A stretch of 64,000 nucleotides of DNA from Candidatus Sumerlaeota bacterium (GTDB lineage Bacteria > Sumerlaeota > Sumerlaeia > JAFGJS01), in the NCBI GenBank assembly GCA_016928995.1, contig JAFGJS010000125.1, positions 1 through 64,000 on the forward strand, written 5' to 3'. Each line of letters starts with the position of its first letter. The first letter of the stretch is position 1. Below the pieces are notes generated by a model. The model saw only the letters and a program-made list of their open reading frames with translations. It made no database searches and was not told where the DNA came from. Of the stretch, positions 55,386 to 63,898 are shown piece by piece. A program made the position numbers and the translations under genes.

Positions 55386-56546
55386 AACCTCTTCATAGAT
55401 CTGCATCATCTGCTCCACGTGCGTCTGGATGCTGAAGCGGCGGCGGCAATCATCGGCGGCGGCGCGTCCGAGGCTTCGACGCAAAGCTTCATCGTTATGC
55501 AGCCGGGCTATGGCCTGCGCCAATTCTCCGGTGTCGTCGCAGGGAACAAGCAGACCGGTGCGCTGATCGTCGATCACTTCGGGAATGCCGCCCGTGCGCG
55601 CGCCGATGGAGGGCTTCTCAAAGGCGGCGGCTTCGACGATGACGCGGCCGAAGCCTTCCTCATTGGAAATCAGCAGATTGACATCGATGGCGGCAAAAAC
55701 GTCCCGGATTTTTTCGCGGAACGGAATGAAGTGGATTCGATTCGAGGCTGGGGAGCGCTGAGCCGCGTCGCGGACTTCCTGATGATAGCCGGCTTCGGAC
55801 GGCGTCGCGTCGCCCACGATGCAGAGATGCAGCCGCGGGCGCCCGTCGCTGACGCGATTGAAAGCCTCAATGGCGGCATGCTGCTGTTTGCGTTGGCTGA
55901 TCAATCCGATCTGGCCGAACAGAATCGCGTCCTCGGAAATTCCAGTTTCCCGCCGGAAGGCTGTTCCATCCGCATCTTGCATGAACGCCTCGAAGTCCAG
56001 CCCGTTATGCACGACGCGAATCCGGTCCTGGATTTGCGGAAAAGCGGAGAAATCATGCGCCACGGCGTTCGAGACGACGATGACACGATCCGCTTCGGTC
56101 AGGCGGTAGGTTTGAATCTGCCGTTCCGTGATGCTCAGCCGCACATGCACGAGCGTCGGGACGCCGGTTTTGCGCGCGATGGCCGCGGCATAAGGGTGGC
56201 TGTGAAACTCATTCGAATGGATCAACCGGGGTTGGATACGCTCCATGACGCGGCGCAATCGCCAAAGATGCCACGGCCGCAGCAGCATGTTTTTCCCTTT
56301 ACGCCAGGGGGGGAGCGGTGAGATTTCCACCGCCACCTGCGCCGCTCGCAGGCGTTGTTCCAGGCCGCCGGGCCAGGGGCAGATCACGTGCGGGATGAAG
56401 CGTTCGCGGTCCAGACCAACGGCGAGCTGCAGGAGCGATTGCCGGGCGCCCAGCATGCGCACGCTTGGCGTGAGGATGGCGATTGGATTGGGATTTAAGG
56501 GATGATGCTGATCTGAAGAGGAATATTCTGGCACGAATCGATCCAA
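55356..56546 (-). CDS. GT4-family glycosyltransferase
   Basis: A 396-residue GT-B enzyme. The start is uncertain: a TTG at 56546 or GTG at 56534 would keep the N-terminal Rossmann strand PIAILTPSVRMLGARQSLL; neither has a good ribosome-binding site. The C-terminal half has VVHNGLDFEAFMQDADG, LFGQIGLISQRKQQHAAIEA and the EEGFGRVIVEAAAFEKPSIG donor site with both glutamates of E-x7-E. It probably builds a surface glycan. Its C-terminal residues (TRPSHHDE) are encoded by the tail of the hexamer repeat. It is divergent from mraZ. Confidence 0.88.
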   Translation of the reverse strand: MDRFVPEYSSSDQHHPLNPNPIAILTPSVRMLGARQSLLQLAVGLDRERFIPHVICPWPGGLEQRLRAAQVAVEISPLPPWRKGKNMLLRPWHLWRLRRVMERIQPRLIHSNEFHSHPYAAAIARKTGVPTLVHVRLSITERQIQTYRLTEADRVIVVSNAVAHDFSAFPQIQDRIRVVHNGLDFEAFMQDADGTAFRRETGISEDAILFGQIGLISQRKQQHAAIEAFNRVSDGRPRLHLCIVGDATPSEAGYHQEVRDAAQRSPASNRIHFIPFREKIRDVFAAIDVNLLISNEEGFGRVIVEAAAFEKPSIGARTGGIPEVIDDQRTGLLVPCDDTGELAQAIARLHNDEALRRSLGRAAADDCRRRFSIQTHVEQMMQIYEEVLTRPSHHDE

Positions 56547-56638
56547 AAACAGTAAAAAATGTCATTTCGGAATATACAATATATGGCACTTAGTCCGTTA
56601 AATTTCGAATTCCAGGCACAATATATAGCTACGGGTTG

Positions 56639-56666
56639 TTTTTTTGGGTAGAATACCCCCAAAAAA
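56639..56666. repeat. T-run/A-run hairpin upstream of mraZ
   Basis: TTTTTTTGGG faces CCCCCAAAAAA over a short loop. It lies between two divergent genes, so its role could be regulatory or simply structural. Confidence 0.5.
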
Positions 56667-56669
56667 CGA

Positions 56670-56730
56670 TTGACCTGGATCGGAAAAACCCGGAAAATCC
56701 CGGAACTATTTGGAATAAACTGGGATGAAC
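56670..56730 (+). promoter_or_regulatory. MraZ-type operator: five NGGA boxes at a 10-bp period
   Basis: Five consecutive 10-mers start with a GG-containing box: CGGAAAAACC (56681), CGGAAAATCC (56691), CGGAACTATT (56701), TGGAATAAAC (56711), TGGGATGAAC (56721). MraZ is known to bind TGGGN boxes separated by 5 bp, i.e. every 10 bp, in its own promoter. A TTGACC at 56670 may be the -35 element. The array ends 52 bp before the mraZ start. Confidence 0.75.
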
Positions 56731-56782
56731 GGCCCCCATTAGCCTATAACAACGGAAATTTTGAAAGACGGTACGGACAATC

Positions 56783-57199
56783 ATGCCTTTTACAAAATTT
56801 CATAGTGTGACCATTGACGGCGGCCGTTTCAAACTTCCTAAGCCGATATTGGAAGTATACAAAGAGAGCTTCGGCGATCAAGGAAATATTTGGCAGATCT
56901 GCAAAGGCAAGGGTTCCGCGATAGCGATTGTGCCGCCCTCGGAGTTCGACGGAGTCGTGGAGCGCATGGTGAAGCAGCGGCCGGAAAAGGAAAACGCGAT
57001 TCGCCGGGCGATTCTTTATTCCAACACGCAGACGGAAATGGACGGCGTCGGCCGTATGAAGATCAGCCAGCCTTTGCTCGAGATCGCCGCGATCAGCAAG
57101 GAAGCGATGCTGGTCGGGTTGGATAATTACCTCGAATTGATGTCGTTCGAAAACTGGAAGAAGTACCTGACGAAGTCGATCGAGGAAGACGAAGATTGA
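56783..57199 (+). CDS. mraZ: MraZ transcriptional regulator
   Basis: A 138-residue protein with two SpoVT-AbrB-like halves: VTIDGGRFKLPKPIL near the start and DGVGRMKISQPLLEIAAISK in the second half, followed by VGLDNYLELMSFENWKKYLT. It is slightly shorter than E. coli MraZ (152). MraZ binds its own promoter and controls the division and cell-wall genes. It heads a cluster with rsmH, ftsL and ftsI, and a box array suited to it lies just upstream. Confidence 0.93.
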   Translation: MPFTKFHSVTIDGGRFKLPKPILEVYKESFGDQGNIWQICKGKGSAIAIVPPSEFDGVVERMVKQRPEKENAIRRAILYSNTQTEMDGVGRMKISQPLLEIAAISKEAMLVGLDNYLELMSFENWKKYLTKSIEEDED

Positions 57200-57281
57200 A
57201 CGGCGCGATCCGGTTAATGCGGATCGAGGCTCTTTGAAAGCTCAAGCGGCCAGGCGCAGGCCGCGCCAGGAAGGAAGAGAG

Positions 57282-58232
57282 TTGGAATCGCGGCCGCATA
57301 TTCCCGTGATGCCGGAGGAAGTTGTCGCGGCGCTCTCGCCGCGCCCCGGCGGCGTTTACGTGGACGCCACGGCGGGTTTGCTGGGCCACACGCGGCTGCT
57401 GCTGGCGGCGGCGGAGGATTGCCGGGTGATTGCGATTGAGCGCGATCCGCGCGTGCTGGCCGAGGCGCAAAGGTTTTTGCAGGACGACGCGGCGCTGGCG
57501 GCCCGGATCGAACTGATCCAGGGCTCATACGCCGAACTCGAAATGATTTTGGATCGAGCGGGCGTCGAACGGATTGACGGCGTCATTTTTGATTTAGGAG
57601 CGAACAGCCTCCAGTTTGATCGAGGCGAATATGGATTTTCGTTTCAGCAGGACGGACCGCTGTCGATGCTTTTCGATCCGCAAAGCGGCGAAACATCGGC
57701 GGAGGAGTTCGTGAATCGAGCGGATGAAAGGACGTTGGCTGATGTCATATATCGTTACGGTGAAGAGCGCGCATCCCGAAAAGTTGCGCGAGCTATCGTC
57801 GAAGCAAGACGCCGACGACCTCTGCGCACGACTTTTGATCTGGCGCAAGTGGTGCGCTCAGTTGTTCGAAAGTCCCAGCGAGACCGGCAGGATGAGTGCG
57901 TGCGAACATTCCAGGCCTTGCGAATCTATTGCAACCGGGAGTTCGAGCATCTGAAGCAAGGCCTGCCGGCGGCGATCAACCGGCTGGCGGCAGGCGGAAC
58001 GGCGGCGACGCTCTCGTTCCATTCGGGCGAGGACCGGATTTGCAAGCAGATCATGCGCCAGGCGGCGGGAAAGTTGACCGAGATTCATGAGGCGCCGGTT
58101 CCGGAGGTGGAGTTCAAGGGCGAGTTTGAACTGGTTTGGAAAAAACCGCAACTGCCCACTCCGGCGGAGATGAGTCTGAATCCGCGCAGCCGCAGCGCAA
58201 AATTACGAGCGATTCGCCGGGTGAGCGGATAG
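57282..58232 (+). CDS. rsmH: 16S rRNA m4C1402 methyltransferase RsmH
   Basis: A 316-residue enzyme. The TTG at 57282, with AGGAAGGAAGAGAG upstream, starts a protein LESRPHIPVMPEEVV; the HIPVM block is the normal family start. TTG at 57234 is an in-frame alternative. SAM-binding motif I is unusual, VDATAGLLGHTRLLLAA in place of the glycine-rich DATLGGGGHS type. Later motifs (VIFDLGANSLQFD; RTFQALRIYCNREFEHLKQG; LSFHSGEDRICKQIM) are normal. It N4-methylates C1402 of 16S rRNA with RsmI. It is the second gene of the dcw cluster. Confidence 0.94.
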   Translation: MESRPHIPVMPEEVVAALSPRPGGVYVDATAGLLGHTRLLLAAAEDCRVIAIERDPRVLAEAQRFLQDDAALAARIELIQGSYAELEMILDRAGVERIDGVIFDLGANSLQFDRGEYGFSFQQDGPLSMLFDPQSGETSAEEFVNRADERTLADVIYRYGEERASRKVARAIVEARRRRPLRTTFDLAQVVRSVVRKSQRDRQDECVRTFQALRIYCNREFEHLKQGLPAAINRLAAGGTAATLSFHSGEDRICKQIMRQAAGKLTEIHEAPVPEVEFKGEFELVWKKPQLPTPAEMSLNPRSRSAKLRAIRRVSG

Positions 58233-58322
58233 ACAAAATGCAGGCGGCGGAGAAACAAAGACAAGCAGAGCGAGTCTAAGACGATAGACAGCAGGAACAG
58301 CGGCAAAGGAGCCGCAAGAGCC

Positions 58323-58775
58323 ATGATCGGCCGATACATACAGAGATTGTTCAAGTACAAGAAGGGCGGCGTGAGCTATCGCACGATGGCTCGTGCGCTG
58401 ATCATGATCACCATGTGCACGGCGCTGGCGTATGGCCGCGTGTGGCTGTTGTTCGACATGAAGGACAAACGGATCACGGCGGCGCAGCTGCAGGAGTTGT
58501 CTTTGAAGCATGAGCAGACGAAGCAGCTGTTGGCTAACGAGCTGCGGGAATTGCAGCGCGGCGACCGGTTGCTGGCCGTTGCGCGCGACGAGCTGAAGAT
58601 GGTTTCGCCGGCTCCGACGGAAATCGCCAAGTTGATCGTATCGAAGGAAATGCAAGCGAAGTATGACCTGGCGTCTACGCGCCAGGTTGATGCAGCAGGC
58701 GGCAAAGCTGATCCAGAGCGGGGGGGCCTAAGCGTGCTTGTGGCGGCTCTGACTTCTCTGGACGCCAGACGTTAA
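58323..58775 (+). CDS. ftsL: FtsL-like division protein
   Basis: A 150-residue single-pass protein: basic cytoplasmic N-terminus, a membrane helix (ALIMITMCTALAYGRVWLLF), then a leucine-rich coiled coil (QELSLKHEQTKQLLANELRE) ending in LAVARDELKMVSPAP, which fits FtsL. AAGGAG lies upstream of the ATG. The C-terminus is extended and glycine-rich. Position between rsmH and the class B PBP gene agrees with ftsL; sequence identity alone is weak, as usual for the family. Confidence 0.82.
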   Translation: MIGRYIQRLFKYKKGGVSYRTMARALIMITMCTALAYGRVWLLFDMKDKRITAAQLQELSLKHEQTKQLLANELRELQRGDRLLAVARDELKMVSPAPTEIAKLIVSKEMQAKYDLASTRQVDAAGGKADPERGGLSVLVAALTSLDARR

Positions 58776-58902
58776 GAAATTAAGCGCGAGCGGTCTGGCA
58801 AAACAATGCGGCTGCGCCGGGAAGCCGGTTTTCGAATCGGTCCGCGCTCATTAGGATGATTGTACGGTCTCTGGAATGAGAGCGAAAATCGCAGGCGGAA
58901 AT

Positions 58903-58951
58903 GGGGCCGACCCCCTCGCGGGATATGCGACAGGACTCCCGCATCGGCCCC
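58903..58951. repeat. GC-rich nested hairpin
   Basis: GGGGCCGA (58903-58910) pairs with TCGGCCCC (58944-58951); CGCGGGA and TCCCGC pair inside. No T run follows, so it is probably a repeat element. Confidence 0.65.
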
Positions 58952-59149
58952 TTTCCGGGTCTCTGGAAAATCTTAATTTCGCCATGGCTTTCAGGCAAGC
59001 GGAAAAACATGGCGAGGCGAAAAGAAAGGAGGACGCAGCACCTTCATGACATTTTGTGGCTGGGCCGGCCGCTGCTGGAACATGATTCAGCGCACGTACC
59101 TGCACTTTCGAATGATCGCGCTGTGATCTCGCAGATTTTCTTGCTCTTT

Positions 59150-59175
59150 GCGGCGATCCTGATGAGGATCGCCGC
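59150..59175. repeat. Short perfect hairpin
   Basis: GCGGCGATCC (59150-59159) pairs with GGATCGCCGC (59166-59175) over a 6-base loop. Confidence 0.7.
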
Positions 59176-59402
59176 TCGCTCCCGCGCCTGTGATCGTTAC
59201 CGTTCCTGTTCCCGCTGCGCTCTTGATGAAGCTGCCAATCCCGCTCGTAGGGGTTAATAGAGAACCCCAAGATTCATGTTGAAGCACCGACGGCCTCAGG
59301 CGCTGGAGGATCCAAACTTGATTCCGCATCGAGGCGTGCCCCCTCATTCCTCGAAGCAGCGAGTCCGGCTCAGCCCATAAAAAATTGTATTTTAGATTTG
59401 TG

Positions 59403-59458
59403 AATTTAGATTTTTGATTATTTGTCGGCGGCTTATTCAAAAATCGAAAATCTAAATT
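59403..59458. repeat. AT-rich inverted repeat upstream of ftsI
   Basis: AATTTAGATTTTTGATT (59403-59419) is the complement of AATCGAAAATCTAAATT (59442-59458) with one mismatch; the loop holds GTCGGCGGC. AT-rich repeats of the AATTTAGATTTTT type are dispersed in several bacterial genomes (general knowledge). Confidence 0.7.
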
Positions 59459-59513
59459 CTAAAATTGAGCGTATATTTCGCGCAGGCGAATCTTCCTTCA
59501 AGAAGCCAGCCTC

Positions 59514-61529
59514 ATGTTTCACAAATTCTACCGTGGCCGGATCATTCTAGCGTTATTTCTGTTTTGGGCTGCGACAATCGGCATTGTCGTGCGGCTGGCA
59601 TTCCTGCAATTCGTCAACCATGCTTATTGGCAGGAACTGGCCAACGAACAGCAACAGAGCACCGTGACCGTAAAGCCGCATCGCGGGCATATCTACAGCC
59701 GCAACCACGTGGCGCTGGCGTCCAGCCAGCAGATGAACAGCCTTTACGCTACGACGGCGGTGATCCCGGAATCCTTGCATTACGATCTCGCCGAGGAACT
59801 GGGCAAAATTCTCGACATGAAACGCGGGGAGATTCACAAGGTTCTGAAGCGCAAAGGCTACCCGCCCATCGCGCGCAAGATCACGCTGGAACAAACCGAG
59901 CGTATCAAGGCGCTGAGCAGCAAATTCGAAATGCATGAGCAGGCGTTGTATTTTCAGAAGGAATCCAAACGGATCTATCCCTTCGGAGAGCTTTGTTCGC
60001 ATATCCTGGGTTTCACGGAGTTCGATGATCTGGGCGACAATATCGGCGTGGCCGGCATTGAGCTGAAGTACAACGAGCAGATCAAGGGCGAGCTGAAAAG
60101 CGGACGCACTCGCCGGATTCTTGGCGCGGGGAACATGGATGCGTTGACGGAGCAGCTGGTCCAATCGGCCTATGGCGACGATGTGACGCTGACGATCGAC
60201 GAAAGCATCCAGGACGTGGCGGAGAAGGCGTTGCGGAATCAGGTGAATCAGTGCAAGGCGGCGGCTGGCTGCCTGATCGTGATGCATGCGTCGAGCGGCG
60301 AGATTCTGGCGATGGCCAACGTGCCGGCGTTCGACTTGAACGAGCGCGGCGATTCTCAGGCGTTTCAACGGCGGAATCGTTGCCTCACGGACGTGATCGA
60401 GCCGGGATCGGTGATGAAAACATTCGCCGCAGCCGCGTTGTTGAATGAGGGTCTGGCGGAGCCGGAGACGATGGTGGATTGCGGCAATGGCCGCCCGTTA
60501 TATATTGGCAAGCGCGCGATTCGCGACGCGCCAGGACACCGTCTGGATCGGGCGATGTATCAGGAAGCGTTCCAGTTTTCGAGCAATGTCGGGTGCGGCA
60601 GGATGGCCCTCGATTTTCTGGATTCGCCGACGTTGCGCGAGTACATTCAGAAGTTCGGATTCGGCCGGAAGACGGGCGTGGAACTGCCGGGAGAAGTGGC
60701 GGGCAATGTGCCTTCGGGCAACTGGACACCGTCCACGCGCGTCTCGGTGGGCATGGGGTATGAGGTGTCCGCCACGGCGATGCAGCTGACGTCGGCCCTG
60801 GCCTGCGTGGCGAACGGCGGCGTGCTGATGCAGCCGTACATCGTCAAGGAAATCAGAAAACCCAGCGGGGAGCTGGTCGAAGAAACCAGGCCGAAACCGG
60901 TCGACCGGGTGATCAGCACGCTGGCGTCGAAGAAACTGCTGAAGATGATGGAGGCCGTGGTGGATGAAGGCACGGCGACCAAGGCGCAGATCGACGGGTA
61001 TCGCATCGCAGGCAAGACGGGAACGGCGCAGAAGCTCAATCCTGAAACCGGCGTATACGAGAACCGTTATGTCGCTTCTTTTGGTGGGATCGTGCCGGCG
61101 GATAATCCACAGCTGGTGATCTATTGCTGTATCGATGATCCGCAGGGCTTGAAATATGGCGGCGACGTCGCCGCGCCGGTGTTCCGGATTGTCGCGATGC
61201 ATGCGTTGAAGGTATTGAGCATCGAACCATCGGAATATCACTTGGATCCGGAATTGATTATTGATGAGCAGGCGCGGCAATTGCGCATGACCCAGGCGGC
61301 GGACTCCGTGCAACAGGATGCAAGCAACCGGGAACGTCAGCGCGAGGCGACGCTGGCGGCGGGCCGGATGCCTGATTTGCGCGGATTGACCATGCGCGAG
61401 GTCGCCGTGCAACTGGCGAAGAGCGGCGCGCGTGTGAAATTCACTGGAACGGGTTTGGCGCATAAACAATCGCCTGCGGCGGATGAGCCTTTGCGCCGCA
61501 GCCAGCTTTGCGAAGTCAGTTTTGAGTGA
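59514..61529 (+). CDS. ftsI: Class B penicillin-binding protein FtsI/PBP2x-like
   Basis: A 671-residue transpeptidase. A short cytoplasmic N-terminus and one membrane helix (residues about 8-28) are followed by the dimerisation domain with VKPHRGHIYSRN. The transpeptidase has the nucleophile Ser-299 in EPGSVMKTF, SSN near 355 and KTGTAQK near 500. A single PASTA domain (about 620-671; MPDLRGLTMREVAVQLAKSG) ends the protein. It makes septal peptidoglycan crosslinks. It ends the cluster: murE, murF, mraY and the remaining dcw genes do not follow. Confidence 0.94.
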   Translation: MFHKFYRGRIILALFLFWAATIGIVVRLAFLQFVNHAYWQELANEQQQSTVTVKPHRGHIYSRNHVALASSQQMNSLYATTAVIPESLHYDLAEELGKILDMKRGEIHKVLKRKGYPPIARKITLEQTERIKALSSKFEMHEQALYFQKESKRIYPFGELCSHILGFTEFDDLGDNIGVAGIELKYNEQIKGELKSGRTRRILGAGNMDALTEQLVQSAYGDDVTLTIDESIQDVAEKALRNQVNQCKAAAGCLIVMHASSGEILAMANVPAFDLNERGDSQAFQRRNRCLTDVIEPGSVMKTFAAAALLNEGLAEPETMVDCGNGRPLYIGKRAIRDAPGHRLDRAMYQEAFQFSSNVGCGRMALDFLDSPTLREYIQKFGFGRKTGVELPGEVAGNVPSGNWTPSTRVSVGMGYEVSATAMQLTSALACVANGGVLMQPYIVKEIRKPSGELVEETRPKPVDRVISTLASKKLLKMMEAVVDEGTATKAQIDGYRIAGKTGTAQKLNPETGVYENRYVASFGGIVPADNPQLVIYCCIDDPQGLKYGGDVAAPVFRIVAMHALKVLSIEPSEYHLDPELIIDEQARQLRMTQAADSVQQDASNRERQREATLAAGRMPDLRGLTMREVAVQLAKSGARVKFTGTGLAHKQSPAADEPLRRSQLCEVSFE

Positions 61530-61540
61530 ATGCTTTGCCT

Positions 61541-61564
61541 TTGGCGGCAGGGTGGAGCCTGCCG
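61541..61564. terminator. GC-rich hairpin between ftsI and a convergent gene
   Basis: GGCGGCAG (61541-61548) pairs with CTGCCGCC (61557-61564). GGTGGAG and CTCCACC give an alternative pairing. There is no T run; a bidirectional stem between convergent genes is likely. Confidence 0.5.
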
Positions 61565-61573
61565 CCTCCACCC

Positions 61574-62113
61574 TCAGATTCTCTCCTGCCCGATGAAGGA
61601 ACGCAGACTGCGCAGGGCTTCCGCGAAGAGGTCTTTATCGGCGCCGCGGAACATGCCGAACTTTTGCATCACGCCGTAGATTTCCGCACCGGTGGGCTTG
61701 AAGACAATCCAAAAGTCGTCATCGCTGATCAGGGTATGAAGTCCTTCCGGCAATTCTTTATCTTCCAGGATGGACTTGCGGAGTTTATCAGGATTCTTGA
61801 TGCGCGCGTATTGCGGTACGTCGCTCTTCAATTGGTAGCGCTCGTTGTCAAGGGACGCTGTTTCATCGACATCAAGAAGATGCCGGTATTGATCCGGCAG
61901 CTTGGCGCGGGCCCAGTGCAAAACGGATTCACGTTCAGCCATGTTGCAATCTTCCGCAATGCGCATCCAGAGGGCTAGTGATGGACGGACGTAGTCATTC
62001 TCAAATTTGAAGATTGCAGGTCCGGAGACATCGTACTTTGCTCCGAACTGGTCTTGAGTCAAATTGAGATTTTTTCTTAGGTTGTGGATGATCTGACCCA
62101 GAGTTTTCGACAT
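61574..62113 (-). CDS. XRE-type DNA-binding protein
   Basis: A 179-residue protein. Residues 1-60 form an XRE/lambda-repressor helix-turn-helix: MSKTLGQIIHNLRKNLNLTQ, DQFGAKYDVSGPAIFKFEND. The rest (about 70-179) is charged and helical with a closing DLFAEALRSLRSFIGQERI and matches no sensor domain I recognise. Codons upstream to 62224 are in frame but precede the usual start. It lies in an AT-rich pocket beside ftsI. Its target is unknown. Confidence 0.82.
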   Translation of the reverse strand: MSKTLGQIIHNLRKNLNLTQDQFGAKYDVSGPAIFKFENDYVRPSLALWMRIAEDCNMAERESVLHWARAKLPDQYRHLLDVDETASLDNERYQLKSDVPQYARIKNPDKLRKSILEDKELPEGLHTLISDDDFWIVFKPTGAEIYGVMQKFGMFRGADKDLFAEALRSLRSFIGQERI

Positions 62114-62506
62114 AGGAATCGCTCTCTCTGAAAGTAATAAAAATCCAAAAACCGTCTCCTGATGCTTATACAACGGTGTCGCTGGATTCAATAGATATAA
62201 GTCTGCTAGAAAAAGACTTAGCATTTCAAGTGTAAAATCAAAAAAAAGCAGTCCAGTAAATGGTATAATAACAGAATAATTATTTACTCTTATGGTTGTC
62301 GATGGATATTATATTGGAATTGTTTGAATTAGTTGGCTTTGATTGGTTGAATGAGGAGTGAACGCTCACAATGTATTGAATCGAGTACGGTTTTGTGATT
62401 TTTTGGATAAAAAAAAGGGTTTTTGTATCAACAATGCATATTCTGAGATTCTGGAGGGTTGCAAAAATGCGCCTGAATAAAGCGTCTTTTCTTGCTATTT
62501 CAACTG
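62114..62506. other. AT-rich intergenic stretch
   Basis: About 390 bp with no recognised gene. A 19-codon frame near 62300 reads MDIILELFELVGFDWLNEE, too short to judge. The XRE promoter should be here. Confidence 0.5.
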
Positions 62507-63898
62507 TTATTCCAGTTCGGTGATTGTATTTTGCAGGTCAATCGCCATTTTTTCAATGTACGGGAACTGTCCGGAAACAAGATGTGCTTTTTGAAGTTGG
62601 TTGATCTGGGTTTGAATTTTCTGGCGAACAGGGCGCGGCCAATGACGTACGATGCCGTCGCTGGAAGATGCGGCGAGATTGAGCATGTCGCGGCAGGCAT
62701 GGGCGCGATTGCGCAAAGCGTTCAAATGCAGCAAGGCGCGATCGAGCGCGATCCAGGGGAATTGCTGATTCTTAACGGGGCCGGCTTTCAGTTGTCCGCC
62801 GCCTAAAGAGATGCCGGCGATCTTCGTATGGGCCAGCGCGTCCGCGGTGAGCCAGGCCGAAACGCCGCCGATCGCTCCGCCGACCAGCGCGCCGGTCATG
62901 AAGGTCGCTCCGCTGAGCGCCGCGTCAATGCCGCCGCCGATCAGGCCGCCGCTGATCATCCCGGAAACCGCCAACTGGTTGCGGCTGAGTCCGAGTCGCA
63001 GCCAGGTTGATTCGGCGAATAGATCCTCGTCAAGCAGCGCGAGGTTTTCCTCCTGCCGTTCGATGCGGCGATGTTGATAGATGTCTTCAATTTCATCGCG
63101 GCAGCGCCGTTCACGCAGGCGCAACTGCTCCAGAAAGCGCTTTTCCAAATTCTCGCGCTGACTTTCCGTCGGATCGCCTGCGGCGCGCTCGACGAGGGTG
63201 AGGCTGAGCATGTCGGCAAGCATAGCGGCGATGGCGCGGCAGCTCTCGCGCAAACGCCGTTCGCGCTCACGATTCAATGCGGCGATGGCTTCGTCCAGTT
63301 CGGCGCTCATGTCTTCGCGCAGTTCGCGGAAGGCGCGCAGCAGTTTCAGGCGCTCCTCAAAGCCTGCCTGCTTGGCGTTGAATTCGCGCACGATGCTGAA
63401 GTATTGATCGAGCGCGGCGCGCCAGGATTCGCTATGATCCGCTTCGCTGATGCGGTTGATTAGCGCCATGCGCGGCTGGCCGGTCCAGGCCAGGATCTCC
63501 ATCTCCGTTTCGTACTCCGGGCTGTAAGGCCGGGAGCCGTCCACAACATAGAGGATGCCCGCGCCGTCCACGATAGGGCGGAGTAACTTGCACTCCTCGG
63601 GAAAGCGGCCCGTCGCGGCGTGCTCCTCCAGGAAACGGCGCACCGCCGCAGGACGACCCGCTGCGCCGCTTTCGTGCTCGCGCAGCCAGGCCAGCGCATG
63701 ACGGGCCTGTTCGAAACCGGGCGTGTCGATCAGCGTGAAGAGCGTCCGTCCGTCGATGCGCAAGGGAAACTCGCGGCATTCGATGGTCGTGCCGGCTTCG
63801 CGGGCGATGGCCACCGAGTCGTCTTCGGCTAGCGTGGAGACGATGCTGGATTTGCCCTTGTTCACATGGCCCACGACAGCGAAGAGGAAACGGCTCAT
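62507..63898 (-). CDS. DUF3482-like membrane-associated GTPase
   Basis: A 463-residue protein with GGAGG seven bases upstream of the ATG. A TRAFAC-type GTPase domain opens it: P-loop GHVNKGKSSIV, switch region and DTPGFEQ (G3), and ALINRISEADHS in the place of NKxD. A helical middle is followed by a glycine-rich hydrophobic hairpin (ISGGLIGGGIDAALSGATFM). This matches the DUF3482 family, usually found next to a DUF2868 membrane protein. It overlaps the preceding gene by ATGA. Its cellular role is unknown. Confidence 0.85.
   Translation of the reverse strand: MSRFLFAVVGHVNKGKSSIVSTLAEDDSVAIAREAGTTIECREFPLRIDGRTLFTLIDTPGFEQARHALAWLREHESGAAGRPAAVRRFLEEHAATGRFPEECKLLRPIVDGAGILYVVDGSRPYSPEYETEMEILAWTGQPRMALINRISEADHSESWRAALDQYFSIVREFNAKQAGFEERLKLLRAFRELREDMSAELDEAIAALNRERERRLRESCRAIAAMLADMLSLTLVERAAGDPTESQRENLEKRFLEQLRLRERRCRDEIEDIYQHRRIERQEENLALLDEDLFAESTWLRLGLSRNQLAVSGMISGGLIGGGIDAALSGATFMTGALVGGAIGGVSAWLTADALAHTKIAGISLGGGQLKAGPVKNQQFPWIALDRALLHLNALRNRAHACRDMLNLAASSSDGIVRHWPRPVRQKIQTQINQLQKAHLVSGQFPYIEKMAIDLQNTITELE

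Larger units (their letters stand above)
58776..59513. other. 738 bp of hairpin-rich DNA between ftsL and ftsI
   Basis: No gene is seen. The region has a GGGGCCGA/TCGGCCCC hairpin with inner CGCGGGA/TCCCGC stem (58903-58951), a GCGGCGATCC/GGATCGCCGC hairpin (59150-59175) and a 17-bp inverted repeat with one mismatch (59403-59458). Such a gap is unusual inside a dcw operon, so ftsI may have its own promoter here. Confidence 0.7.
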
